Positions 49,686 through 58,766 of a DNA stretch of 64,000 bases are shown one piece after another. How positions within the stretch are numbered: the first letter of the stretch is position 1; each line of letters opens with the position of its first letter. A program made the translations under genes and the position numbers. The notes under the pieces are model-generated. The model ran no database searches. It was not told the origin of the DNA and saw only the letters and a program-made list of their open reading frames with translations. Source of the DNA: CAZQHK01 sp964593455 (GTDB lineage: Bacteria > Muiribacteriota > CAYSPT01); NCBI GenBank assembly GCA_964593455.1, contig CAZQHK010000002.1, positions 62,001-126,000 on the forward strand, given 5' to 3'.

Positions 49686-50207
49686 TCACTCGGTTTCGAA
49701 TTCCTTATTCATGTATTCAAGAACGATATCGGTTATATCTTCACCACCCAGGTAAACAGCGTCTCTTTCCAGGATAAGATCAAACCCGCTCTTCTTTCCC
49801 ACGGCCTTGATGGCATCGAGAATTTTCATTTCCAGCTCTTTAAGCTTTTTCTTCTGCAGGTTCTTGAGTTCCATTTCATACCGTTCGTAGTCTTGTTTCA
49901 GTATCAGGAACTTCTCTTCGAGTTCGCTTCTGAACTGCTCTTTCTCCAGAGAACTGAGCCCATCCTCCTGTGATTCGAGATCCTGCTTTAATTTGGCCAG
50001 TTCCTGCTGAGCAAGGTCGAGTTTTTTCTGCCTGTCACCCTTGGCCCGCTGGAGATAGTCGTTGACTTTTTTTGTTTCTGAAAACCTGGTAAAGACTTCT
50101 TCGACATCAACCAAAGCAACTTTTACATCGTCTTTGGCAACAACAACTCCTGTCATCATAATAGATAAAACAAAACAAGCAAGACCGCATATCAAGATCT
50201 TACGCAT
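49686..50207 (-). CDS. Periplasmic chaperone Skp/OmpH
   Basis: This 173-residue secreted chaperone holds unfolded outer-membrane proteins. It has a signal peptide (ILICGLACFVLSIMMTGVVV, cut near VAK), the core strand VKVALVDVEEVF, a long charged coiled coil (~55-130, the tentacle helices) and the C-terminal strand GFDLILERDAVYLGGEDITD. The start is ATG 50207, with GAGGAGG eight bases upstream. First gene of the skp-lpxD-X-lpxC/fabZ-lpxA unit. Confidence 0.9.
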   Translation of the reverse strand: MRKILICGLACFVLSIMMTGVVVAKDDVKVALVDVEEVFTRFSETKKVNDYLQRAKGDRQKKLDLAQQELAKLKQDLESQEDGLSSLEKEQFRSELEEKFLILKQDYERYEMELKNLQKKKLKELEMKILDAIKAVGKKSGFDLILERDAVYLGGEDITDIVLEYMNKEFETE

Positions 50208-50308
50208 AACCTTAGCCTCCTCATTAATTTTCTCATTCGAATTGAGTCGCCACATTATATCAGTAGTTCTGAGTATTTTCAACACTGGATTTGGCTTAAC
50301 CTGAAAAC

Positions 50309-50333
50309 TGCTGCAGACATTCTGCAGCAGACC
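50309..50333. other. Palindromic hairpin CTGCTGCAGA...TCTGCAGCAG-type in the divergent gap
   Basis: CTGCTGCAGA-cat-TCTGCAGCAG, followed on the minus strand by TTTTC. It lies between the divergent skp and TPM genes, so it is in a leader or an operator rather than after a gene. The rest of the 279-base gap (50208-50486) shows nothing else. Confidence 0.4.
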
Positions 50334-50486
50334 ATATCCGTTCCATCTTCAAGCCATAATTGAAGGTAAAAGGATGGAGAGGTATGTGCCCATTGACGCC
50401 GGATTTCACAGTTGATAAGATACCAGGCAATACGTAAACACCGGCGGTTCAGAACCGGGACAGTCGAAACCTAAGGAAGAGAGATT

Positions 50487-51275
50487 ATGAAACGTAAACA
50501 GGTTGTTACCGCGGGTATCCTGATAATGGTTCTGTTCGTTTCGATCCGGGGCGCCCGGCCGGTCAGTTTTCCACCTCGACCGGGGGAACGGGAATTTATC
50601 TATGATGAAGCCGGGTTGATAAGCTCTAAAGACGAAATCGAGATCAAAAACATGTGCGCTGAACTCCTGAGCGGTAAATCCATTCCTCTCCTGGTCGTCA
50701 CTATTGACAGCCTGTCCAGGTATGGAGCTAAAAAGGGAGCAATAGACAGTTACATAAGCGACCTCTTCAACGAGTGGGCAAACAGGGACAATAAAACGTA
50801 TTCCTGGAGTTACGGCATACTCCTGCTCGTATCCAAAAAGGACAAGAAATTCCGAATCAAGTTAGGCGACGACTGGGAGAGCGAAAAAGAGCGGAAAAGT
50901 GAAGAGATAATGAAGAACCTCATCATCCCGAGGTTCAAAGTAGGAGATTTTAGCGGCGGTATTCTACTGGGTGTACAGGCTTTGGCCAACATTAGCGAGG
51001 GTAAATCACTGCCTGCCGTTCCCCGGCCGGCGTGGCATTACCCGGCGGCGGTGGGCGCTATTTTACTGCTCGTTTTCACGGTTGTTTCCCTGTCTCAGAG
51101 CGGTACGAAAGGATGGGCCTGGATATTCTGGGGTGGGGTGTTTTCAGCTCTGGGTTTCCTGCTGATAGTAATGATTACGCCCAGTCGGCGGTACCGCCGC
51201 CGCGGACTTCTCGGCAGCGCCCTGTTCGGTGACGACGATGACCATTATTATGGAGGGACCACGGGTTGGTGGTGA
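50487..51275 (+). CDS. TPM-domain membrane protein
   Basis: This 262-residue protein has a signal sequence or anchor (~8-24), a TPM domain (~38-165; IYDEAGLISSKDEIEIKNMC, LLVVTIDSL, SYGILLLVSKKDKKFRIKLG) and one or two membrane helices at ~180-230. A basic then acidic low-complexity tail (RRYRRRG, FGDDDDHYYGGTTGWW) follows. TPM/YgcG-type proteins are found across bacteria; roles include photosystem assembly in plants and unknown functions here. It pairs with a second TPM protein downstream, overlapping or abutting it. Confidence 0.8.
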   Translation: MKRKQVVTAGILIMVLFVSIRGARPVSFPPRPGEREFIYDEAGLISSKDEIEIKNMCAELLSGKSIPLLVVTIDSLSRYGAKKGAIDSYISDLFNEWANRDNKTYSWSYGILLLVSKKDKKFRIKLGDDWESEKERKSEEIMKNLIIPRFKVGDFSGGILLGVQALANISEGKSLPAVPRPAWHYPAAVGAILLLVFTVVSLSQSGTKGWAWIFWGGVFSALGFLLIVMITPSRRYRRRGLLGSALFGDDDDHYYGGTTGWW

Positions 51276-51280
51276 ACATC

Positions 51281-51961
51281 ATGAAAAAAGCCAGTGGATT
51301 TTTCAAAAAAGAAGAAATGAAAGCGATCAATCAAGCCGTTACTGAGGCGGAAAAAAACACATCCGGGGAGATCGTCCCCGTTCTCATTTCCTCAAGCGGC
51401 CGCTACGACCGGGCGGAAGATATCGCCGGACTCTGGTTTGCCTGCATCGTCCTGGCGGTAACATGGGCACTTTTCCAGGGAGTGGTCCCTGTCACCGGCT
51501 GGAGTTCCCAGACGGTAACGGTCAAACTGGGACTGCTACCCATTCTGGCCGTTATTATCGTCTCCTGGCTGGCCGGTACGGCCATTACCAGCCGCGTATG
51601 GTTTATTCGCCGCCTGTTTACGAGCCGGATTATAATGCAGGAGTGCGTCGAAGAAGGCGCGAAACGAGTTTTCCACGAACACAAACTGCGGGGAACACAA
51701 GACGCGACCGGATTGCTGATCTACATTTCCCTGTTCGAGCGAACGGTCTATGTCCTTGGCGACCAGGGTATCAGTAAGAACCTGTCAGCGAAGGACTGGG
51801 AGAAAGTCCGCGATTTGATCATCGACGGTTTGCGTAGCGGCCGAGCCGCCGAGGGACTGTGTCAGGGAATAGGCGTATGCGGGGACCTGTTGGCACAACA
51901 CTTTCCAATCAAGGAAGACGATGTAAACGAGTTGCCTAACGAGTTGATAACCATTGATTAG
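51281..51961 (+). CDS. Second TPM-domain membrane protein
   Basis: This 226-residue protein has an N-terminal TPM half (FFKKEEMKAINQAVTEAEKN, TSGEIVPVLIS), then two membrane helices (~47-66 and ~80-105), and the second TPM half (TGLLIYISLFERTVYVLGDQ, VRDLIIDGLRSGRAAEGLCQ). The membrane pair splitting the domain is usual for this group, which typically occurs beside a YgcG-like TPM gene as here. The ATG at 51281 follows the previous stop by five bases; a GTG at 51266 would overlap that gene. Function unknown. Confidence 0.75.
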   Translation: MKKASGFFKKEEMKAINQAVTEAEKNTSGEIVPVLISSSGRYDRAEDIAGLWFACIVLAVTWALFQGVVPVTGWSSQTVTVKLGLLPILAVIIVSWLAGTAITSRVWFIRRLFTSRIIMQECVEEGAKRVFHEHKLRGTQDATGLLIYISLFERTVYVLGDQGISKNLSAKDWEKVRDLIIDGLRSGRAAEGLCQGIGVCGDLLAQHFPIKEDDVNELPNELITID

Positions 51962-52151
51962 GTTATGATCACCAGGCTGCATCTCACTTTAAAACTGATC
52001 TCCGGCTGCACTGTTGTTGTGCAAAATGCTTGCTCCGTTTGACTGTATATAACTTGACACGCGACAATAGCTCAAATACAATGTAACAATTCTGTTAGTT
52101 TGCAGCTAAAAGAAACTGGACAGTATCGAGTAAGAGAGGGTGTGGGGGATA

Positions 52152-53150
52152 ATGCATCTTTCAAACAAACCATCGAGAGTTTTCAGGGCAGCGGCCTGGC
52201 TGTTGCTGTGCACTTTCGCTACTGTATGCCTGACCGGATGCAACGAAGACAAGAAATACCGGGAACATCTGGATAAAGGCGACAAATATTTTGCCGCCGG
52301 CGACTATCAGAACGCCCTGGCCGAGTATGAAGAAGCGCTCGAGCACGGCCAGGATTCAAAAAAGGTAACCCGTGGCAAAATTCTGGATCTGCATAAGAAA
52401 ATTGAATTGACCAACGCGAAGCTGAAAGAGATCTGGCTCAAAGAGGCCAACGAGAGCTTAGCCCAGGCCAACAGCCTGATGGGAGATAAGAAATTCTATG
52501 AGGCGCGTGACGCTTACAACGACGCCCGCCAGTCTGCCCTTAAGGCGGGTGAAGGCGACCTCGTTAAGCAGATCGATGATATTCTGTCTGAAGAACCATT
52601 TCCCACCATGAAACAGATCGACGATTACGAGAAAACCGAATTGGCTCGCATTGAAAAATACCAGGATGACACACTAGAACCTTACCAGGAGCTGGAATCC
52701 GCCATGGACCGCGTCTACTCCACTCAGAAGAGTTATCTCTGGTATAAATCCGTGGGTTACAATCAGGACGATTTCATCGTCCAAAACGCCAAGGAAGCAC
52801 TGGATAAAGCGGAGTTGGACCTGGTCCGAACCGTGGGGCGGCTCGACGATCCCGATCTGGACCATGCCTACGACAGGATGCGCGCCGCTTACAGCCAGTA
52901 CAGCCTCATGGTCTGGCTGCACGGTGATGATAGCCAGTTCACCAAGTTGGCTTATGAAAGTTATCATCTGGAGAAAGAGCGGTTCAACGGAAAGATCAGC
53001 GCCGTTTCGGCGGTCGTCAAAAACGAGGTCGAAAACGAGGTCGCGCGGCGAAAAGCGCTATTGGCCGAAGAAGTCGCGCGGCGACGGGCCGAACTTCACG
53101 AACAGTCGGACAGCCAGTCGATCGAGCGGATCGATGAGGACGACCTCTAG
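52152..53150 (+). CDS. TPR-containing lipoprotein
   Basis: This 332-residue lipoprotein has the lipobox CLTGC near residue 30. It starts at ATG 52152 (GGGGG just upstream); a GTG four codons earlier is possible. The mature part starts with a TPR-like pair (YREHLDKGDKYFAAGDYQNA, LAEYEEALEHG) and is helical throughout, ending in a highly charged coiled coil with the repeat EVARRKALLAEEVARRRAEL. Envelope-anchored scaffold is the likely role. The 190-base gap before it holds nothing recognisable. Confidence 0.7.
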   Translation: MHLSNKPSRVFRAAAWLLLCTFATVCLTGCNEDKKYREHLDKGDKYFAAGDYQNALAEYEEALEHGQDSKKVTRGKILDLHKKIELTNAKLKEIWLKEANESLAQANSLMGDKKFYEARDAYNDARQSALKAGEGDLVKQIDDILSEEPFPTMKQIDDYEKTELARIEKYQDDTLEPYQELESAMDRVYSTQKSYLWYKSVGYNQDDFIVQNAKEALDKAELDLVRTVGRLDDPDLDHAYDRMRAAYSQYSLMVWLHGDDSQFTKLAYESYHLEKERFNGKISAVSAVVKNEVENEVARRKALLAEEVARRRAELHEQSDSQSIERIDEDDL

Positions 53151-53234
53151 CCCCTCTGCGTTCAGCAAACGGCTGTTGCGCACTCTCCAACGACCCTCTC
53201 CAGATAATAACAACATAACCTTTCTTCAATATTC

Positions 53235-53259
53235 AGGCTCATAGGAAGATGCTCCGCCT
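53235..53259 (-). repeat. Inverted distant copy of the 17299-17323 repeat
   Basis: The minus strand reads AGGCGGAGCATCTTC then CTATGAGCCT, and upstream of it ACCCTGCTCACTCCAAC (to ~53297) resembles the ACCCTGCTCCACC start of the 17189 repeat. It lies in the 358-base gap 53151-53508. The remaining part (53300-53430) has CTCAATCTC-type short repeats but no gene. Confidence 0.6.
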
Positions 53260-53508
53260 GGTATAGGTTTGGGTACGGTTGTTGGAGTGAGCAGGGTGGG
53301 ACGAAGAGACTGTGTTACTGGTTGAATTTGAAAGATGACTAGGATCGGATAAGCATCATAGGGTCCTCTTTCTACGCTGCTTGCTTATCATCTCAATCTC
53401 ATGATCTCAAGCTTAAATAAAAATGTTTGACTTTAGAGCTATACGGTTGCATTCGCCATTTCCTTATGCTAGGGTGAATGCTGCTGAAAAAACGTGGAGG
53501 TGGAATAG

Positions 53509-55071
53509 ATGAATAGACACATTATCGTTCTCACTATTGGTGCAATTCTTATCAGTTTGACCCTGACCGCCTGCGGTGCTCAAGACGGTATCCAGGCCGG
53601 AGATAAAGCTCCGGAGATCGAAGCGGAAAACTGGTATAACAGTGACGATACGGTGACCCTCAAATCGCTTCGGGGCAAGGTCGCGGTGGTGGAGTTCTGG
53701 GCTACCTGGTGCCCTCCCTGCCGGACCAGTATTCCCCATTTAAACAAGTTGCATGACCAGTATAAAGACCGGGACGTGGTCATTATCGGGCTTTCCCGGG
53801 AAAACCGGTCAAAAGTAGAGGGATTTGTCGAGAAGATGGACATGCGGTATATCGTCGGTGACGGCAGCGGCACCATCGATCTTTACGGTGTAGAGGGTAT
53901 TCCCACCGCTTTCGTACTCGACACCAACGGTACGGTGCTCTGGCGCGGTCATCCCATGAACAAACTGGAGGACGCCATCGACCAGGCACTGGCTAAAGCG
54001 CCAAAGAAGAAACAAGGATCGAGTTCGAAATCAAGCGACAGAAGCGAGGAGGCCAAACAAGCCCCGGAGATTTCAGCTCAAGCCTGGTACAACAGCGATG
54101 GTCCGGTGTCGCTTGCCTCATTGCGCGGGCAGATCGCGGTCGTGGAGTTCTGGGCGACCTGGTGTCCGCCTTGCCGGGACAGTATTCCCCACTTGAACGA
54201 GGTGCATGACCTCTACCGGGATAAGGGTGTTACCATCATCGGTTTATCAGATGAAGATCCGGATAAAGTCTCTGATTTCGTGGATAAAATGGATATGCGG
54301 TACATCGTCGGCGCCGGCAGCAACAGCGGCGGAGAATACGGAGTCAGGGGTATTCCACACGCCTTCGTTCTGGACACCAGCGGAGCCATTACCTGGAATG
54401 GACATCCCATGAGCGGACTCGAAGAAGCCATCGATGCCGCGATAAAAGCCACTCCTCCCGAAGTGAAGGCTTCGAAAAGTAAAAAAGATGATACCGGCCG
54501 GCAACACAGGTCAGAAACAAAAGGTTCGAACAGCAGAGGATCTGAAACAAAGAAAGGGAATAACATGAATCCAACCGTTATCATGGAAACATCCATGGGT
54601 ATCGTCACTATCGAGCTATGGCCGGACAAGTCTCCCATCACGGTAAAGAACTTCCTGCGGTACACCGACGAGAAATATTACAACGGCACCATCTTCCACC
54701 GGGTGATAACCGATTTCATGATCCAGGGAGGCGGGTTCACGCCGGACATGAATCAGAAGAAGACCCACGACCCCATCAAGAACGAAGCTAAAGGTGATGT
54801 AAAAAACAAGCGCGGCACCCTGGCCATGGCCCGCACGGGCGTGGTCGACAGCGCTACCTCACAGTTCTTTATCAACGTGGTTGATAATGATTTTCTAACG
54901 CATAAGAGCAAGACACCGCGGGGGTATGGCTACTGCGTGTTCGGCCAGGTAATAGACGGCATGGATGTGATGGACAAGATGCGGAAGGTGAAGACCGGCA
55001 ACAAAGGAGGTCATCAGAACGTACCGATTGAGCCGCTGACTATCATAAGCATCAGGCGCGCGGCGGAGTGA
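53509..55071 (+). CDS. Lipoprotein fusion: TlpA-like thioredoxin x2 + cyclophilin peptidyl-prolyl isomerase
   Basis: This 520-residue protein has a lipoprotein signal ending LTLTAC (Cys22), then two similar TlpA/ResA-type thioredoxin domains with active sites WCPPC at 67-71 and 218-222. A Ser/Lys-rich linker follows (~315-350), then a complete cyclophilin domain (~355-520; FHRVITDFMIQGGGF, MARTGVVDSATSQFFINVVD). It would combine disulfide reduction or isomerisation with proline isomerisation at the envelope. The cyclophilin starts with a natural-looking Met353 (ATG 54565) preceded by AAAGGGA, so a separate cytoplasmic isomerase could also be made. GGAGGTGG precedes the main ATG. Confidence 0.88.
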   Translation: MNRHIIVLTIGAILISLTLTACGAQDGIQAGDKAPEIEAENWYNSDDTVTLKSLRGKVAVVEFWATWCPPCRTSIPHLNKLHDQYKDRDVVIIGLSRENRSKVEGFVEKMDMRYIVGDGSGTIDLYGVEGIPTAFVLDTNGTVLWRGHPMNKLEDAIDQALAKAPKKKQGSSSKSSDRSEEAKQAPEISAQAWYNSDGPVSLASLRGQIAVVEFWATWCPPCRDSIPHLNEVHDLYRDKGVTIIGLSDEDPDKVSDFVDKMDMRYIVGAGSNSGGEYGVRGIPHAFVLDTSGAITWNGHPMSGLEEAIDAAIKATPPEVKASKSKKDDTGRQHRSETKGSNSRGSETKKGNNMNPTVIMETSMGIVTIELWPDKSPITVKNFLRYTDEKYYNGTIFHRVITDFMIQGGGFTPDMNQKKTHDPIKNEAKGDVKNKRGTLAMARTGVVDSATSQFFINVVDNDFLTHKSKTPRGYGYCVFGQVIDGMDVMDKMRKVKTGNKGGHQNVPIEPLTIISIRRAAE

Positions 55072-55090
55072 GTATCAGCGCTGACTACGT

Positions 55091-56386
55091 TTACTGAGCG
55101 GTCACCATCTTTTCGAAGACTTTAGCTACACTGTCGAGCGGTAACCAGGGTGTTTTGTCTTTCTCTACGAGATCTCCCGACATGCGCCGCCACTGGTCGC
55201 CTACGACCACCAGGTTGCTACCGGTCTGGAATTTAAAGGTCTCCTCGCCGGCCTGCAGCATGCCTTCGCCCGACTCGGCGTTGTAGAAGAGCGACATTTT
55301 CAGATAATCGGCCACCAGGCCGCCGGGGACGTAACGGATACCGTCTCGTTCCATGACCATGGTCATGGGAACTTTTCTTCCTTTTAGAACGAGCTCTCCA
55401 AGCTTATTATCCGTGGTTTCAGGTAACGCCCGGATAACTTTTGCCAGAGCGGTTGTCTCGACCTCGTCCGGTTCGGTTATCCCGCTTATCTCACCGCCGC
55501 GCCCAAAGAACATGCCGGCGGAAAACTGGAACTTGTCTTTGGTTACTCCTTTTTCGGTGTAGGCCAGATCAAGCTTGATGTTCCGGGCTTTAAGCCCGAC
55601 TCCGAAGGTCGGTTTGCCGTCATTCGCGCCGGCCCGCAGTGACATCGTGTCACGCCAGACGTACTCCAGCCCCACGTGATAGGCCATGCTCCGGCCGGAG
55701 GTCTCTTTGATATCCCTGATACTGTCGAGATCGAGCGCGCACAGGAGGGTATCGGCAACCTTGAATGATAGTCCCAGGCTGGCCATGGACGGCAGTTTCT
55801 CCTTCTCCACAATTCCCACTTCACCTCCCAGGTTCCTCAAAGCCAATCCGCAGGTCACTCCCTTGAACCGACCCAGCAGCGACATATCAAAAGCCGAAGT
55901 TCCCTGGTCCACTATGGCCGGATCGCCGGCCTGCTGCTGCCAGCCACGTGGTTTCAGACTCAGACGTTTATAGCTCACACCGGCGGAAATGACATCGTTG
56001 AAACTCTTGCCGTAGGAAAACAGTAATGATTCCTCAGACAGGATCGAGTCGTCTCCGGATTTCTGGTAAGCAAACCCAAAAGATCCGAACCGGTATCCGG
56101 GCGTAGAGAAGCCAACGAAACTGGTACTATAATCGGGCCCGATGGTGAGGTTGTATTTCTTGTTGTGCATCAGGGTGAATTCGTACACATCGGTCCAGGA
56201 AGTACCGGCCGGGTTAAACAACACCGCATTGACATCATCGGCTACACCGGTAAATGCGTTGCCCATGGCCCGCGGCCGCATGCCACCGGTAACATAATTA
56301 TATGAACTGGCTCCCGCCGCCAGCGGCAGCAACGCTCCAATAAGCAGCCCGACCACTATCAGCGTTCCACTTTTCCTAAAGTCCAT
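55091..56386 (-). CDS. PorV/FadL-like outer-membrane barrel with C-terminal copper-amine-oxidase-N-like domain
   Basis: This is a 431-residue exported protein. It starts at ATG 56386 (GGAGG eight bases upstream) with a signal peptide cut near AAGAS. Then comes the pattern typical of PorV/UPF0164 barrels: YNYVTGGMRPRAMGNAFTGV, ADDVNAVLFNPAG, and alternating beta strands to ~300. Residues ~320-431 look like a small beta domain (LKGRKVPMTMVMERDGIRYV, WLPLDSVAKVFEKM) as in copper amine oxidase N-like/stalk domains. Placement between the barrel-like 56745 gene and the isomerase lipoprotein suggests an outer-membrane assembly neighbourhood. Cargo unknown. Confidence 0.7.
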   Translation of the reverse strand: MDFRKSGTLIVVGLLIGALLPLAAGASSYNYVTGGMRPRAMGNAFTGVADDVNAVLFNPAGTSWTDVYEFTLMHNKKYNLTIGPDYSTSFVGFSTPGYRFGSFGFAYQKSGDDSILSEESLLFSYGKSFNDVISAGVSYKRLSLKPRGWQQQAGDPAIVDQGTSAFDMSLLGRFKGVTCGLALRNLGGEVGIVEKEKLPSMASLGLSFKVADTLLCALDLDSIRDIKETSGRSMAYHVGLEYVWRDTMSLRAGANDGKPTFGVGLKARNIKLDLAYTEKGVTKDKFQFSAGMFFGRGGEISGITEPDEVETTALAKVIRALPETTDNKLGELVLKGRKVPMTMVMERDGIRYVPGGLVADYLKMSLFYNAESGEGMLQAGEETFKFQTGSNLVVVGDQWRRMSGDLVEKDKTPWLPLDSVAKVFEKMVTAQ

Positions 56387-56410
56387 CACTATGACCTCCC
56401 TTGTCATACC

Positions 56411-56497
56411 TCAATCTCTAAAATCTCCTACTTTACTTTCTACACCTCTTGCTTGATGGCGGGACCACTCGGTTCCGCTATGCCTCAATGTTGGCAC
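56411..56497. repeat. Intergenic direct repeat copy a (pairs with 56610-56695)
   Basis: TCAATCTCTAAAATCTCC, TTTACTTTCTACAC, TCTTGCTTGATGGCGGGACC and CCGCTATGCCTCAATGTTGG-type blocks, repeated about 200 bases later with scattered changes. No gene in the 358-base gap 56387-56744. Confidence 0.65.
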
Positions 56498-56609
56498 TGT
56501 CGTAGCGTGAGCTTCTCTTTACCCGCCACCCTCTGGAATATCAGCGTAGAAAGCACGGTGGATTCGCCGATCAAGTCGGCGAATGACTCGCTTGAGGCTT
56601 TCAGATCTT

Positions 56610-56695
56610 AATCTCAAAATCTCCGACCTTACTTTCTACACTTCTTGCTTGAGGGCGGGACCACTCAGCTTCCGCTACACCTCAATGTTGACACT
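56610..56695. repeat. Intergenic direct repeat copy b
   Basis: Second copy of the 56411-56497 unit; a further short CTCAATCTCTAAAA fragment stands at ~56735, overlapping the end of the next gene. Confidence 0.65.
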
Positions 56696-56744
56696 TACAT
56701 CCGGCGGACAAAACTTGCCTCCGCCCGGGTTAAAATCTCAATCT

Positions 56745-58730
56745 CTAAAACCGGGCCATCGCCTGCAGGTAGGAGACGCTTCCGTTGTAATCAGCATTCG
56801 CAGCCGATTGCCTATTACGAAACATCTCTCTGCCCAGGCTTATATTCACTTCCTTTATCCCGAAATACCTTACCGATACCTTACCAATCCGCTCGTGCCG
56901 CCACGTTTTCCCGGCGGTGCTTCTCATACTGTAGGAAGCTTCAGCTTCCATGATCCCGCTTAGTTTCAGGCGCGCTCCCCCGGTCCAGGCACTTGACCCT
57001 GTTTTCACTCCCGTAGCCGGAATCTCTTTTCTGCGGTTTTCATACCGGGCTTCCAGGCGAAGCGGCCGGATTATTTCGGAGTCCAACGATACCCTCGAGA
57101 CCAGTTCCCGCCATCGGGGATCTTCACTGGCCTCTGTCATGGTGGCCACGCCGTCCAGCCGGCATGTAAAAAAACGCTCTGTCTGGCAGCCGAAATGGTA
57201 AAGGTTCCGGTACGATCCGGTATCCTTCGAAGCGCTAATATCGGTTCTCCTGACTCGAGCCGTTGATACCAGGTAGCGGCTGGGACGACCCTTAGCCGAC
57301 ACTTCCGCGAACCGTTCCGTGGACTGACTGAGAGCAGTCAGATCACGTTCCCGTTCCCATCCGAACATGCTCTCCAGGAGCAGTTTTCTTACGCGCCATT
57401 TGAGATTTCCCCGAGCACTGGCGCGACGCCGGTCGAACAGCGGATTTACCGCACAATCACGCCACTGTTCATTTTCTCCCGTTAATTCCACGATCATTCT
57501 TCGGCGGCGACTGGCTTTAAACGACAGACCAAGGCTCCCCAATTCGCGTTTTCTCATCAATCCGATTTGCCTGTCCTGAACGGTGGTATGCTCTTGTGCG
57601 TTTATCTTCCACGAGATGCCTTCAGTCTGTCTTCGCGAAAATCCTAACTGGGTAATCTTCCGGTCATTTTTCTCGCCGGCCCACCCGATGCTGGAAAACT
57701 CCGGGCCATACGATTCGAAGAACCCCGTATGCATTATATTTCCCAGCTCTGCTTGCCAGCGGGCTTTGAAGGCTTCATCTTTTTTTTCCTGCCCGGTTTC
57801 TTCCCTGGTGCTGGCGGCGGCTTCGCATTTCAACGAGTATCCGCCTCCGGGAGGAGACACTTCCAGGTCCAGACCATTCACATTATGGTCGAGCTTGAAG
57901 ATTCTACCCGCCTCAGATACTGACAAACGTTGAGCGGCTCCGCTGATCCCGGCTGTTAGCCACCGATTCAACCGCCGCCGGTAGGTTCCCCCGGAAATAC
58001 GGTTATGCCCGATTCCGAAAAACGAGTCGTACTCGTAATCCACGGTGACCCGTTCGCTGGTCCTCAACGGACGTTGGAACGTTATGGTTCCATGGCGGTA
58101 ATCGATGGTGTAGTCATTGCCTTTAAACACTTTTGTATTATCAATTATCACTATTTCCGAACCGGATACGATCAACTCTTGGCCGAGAAAGTACGGGCCC
58201 ACAGTTTCATCTCCGAAAAAGATGTCACGCCTGAATTGAGTAGTCAAACGGCCGGTTGAAAGGTGCAAATGTTCTCTCCGCCGCCGCCGGCCCAGGCTCA
58301 CTCCGAACTGGCTTCTCATATCCATGGGCAGCGTGACTTCGGGAAGCGACGCTTTGCGATTGCCCAGGTTGACGTACCAATCAGCGGGAGTCCACCGCAG
58401 ATTGAGTTTTCGCAGGCTTGGATACAACCCGTCATCCAGTTCCAGCATGATACTGATATCCTTTCTCGGTTTTCCTCTGGCCACTATCCTGGTACGGGTA
58501 ACGATGGTCGATCCGACACTCAGCTTGAGATCGTTACCACGGCGGGTCCTGGCCAGAAACCCGTCGGTGTCGCCTTCCACATCAACGTTGTAGAAAGACA
58601 ATCCACTGCTTAAATCTACCTTCAGTGTGTCGCCGAATAATTCCAGTCCTGGTGCCGAAGCTGTGGTGAAGACCAGTAGCACCAGCCAGACAGTACCCGC
58701 AACATACCTAACAATCCGTGAATAAACCAT
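56745..58730 (-). CDS. Large exported beta-rich protein, probable outer-membrane barrel
   Basis: This 661-residue protein has a signal peptide (AGTVWLVLLVFTTASAPG). Residues ~35-250 are beta strands, including a module GSEIVIIDNTKVFKGNDYTI, DYRHGTITFQRPLRTSERVT, VDYEYD that recurs in large surface and outer-membrane proteins. The C-terminal ~400 residues alternate Arg-rich and hydrophobic strands and the chain ends in Phe (YLQAMARF), as many barrels do. The start is ATG 58730, with GAGGTG 11 bases upstream. An overlapping ATG four bases upstream in another frame is better spaced but gives only a short frame. It follows the giant repeat protein on the same strand by 36 bases. Confidence 0.6.
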   Translation of the reverse strand: MVYSRIVRYVAGTVWLVLLVFTTASAPGLELFGDTLKVDLSSGLSFYNVDVEGDTDGFLARTRRGNDLKLSVGSTIVTRTRIVARGKPRKDISIMLELDDGLYPSLRKLNLRWTPADWYVNLGNRKASLPEVTLPMDMRSQFGVSLGRRRRREHLHLSTGRLTTQFRRDIFFGDETVGPYFLGQELIVSGSEIVIIDNTKVFKGNDYTIDYRHGTITFQRPLRTSERVTVDYEYDSFFGIGHNRISGGTYRRRLNRWLTAGISGAAQRLSVSEAGRIFKLDHNVNGLDLEVSPPGGGYSLKCEAAASTREETGQEKKDEAFKARWQAELGNIMHTGFFESYGPEFSSIGWAGEKNDRKITQLGFSRRQTEGISWKINAQEHTTVQDRQIGLMRKRELGSLGLSFKASRRRRMIVELTGENEQWRDCAVNPLFDRRRASARGNLKWRVRKLLLESMFGWERERDLTALSQSTERFAEVSAKGRPSRYLVSTARVRRTDISASKDTGSYRNLYHFGCQTERFFTCRLDGVATMTEASEDPRWRELVSRVSLDSEIIRPLRLEARYENRRKEIPATGVKTGSSAWTGGARLKLSGIMEAEASYSMRSTAGKTWRHERIGKVSVRYFGIKEVNISLGREMFRNRQSAANADYNGSVSYLQAMARF

Positions 58731-58766
58731 TTCATGTTTGTCACCTCGCAATGAATTCTTTTCCTT

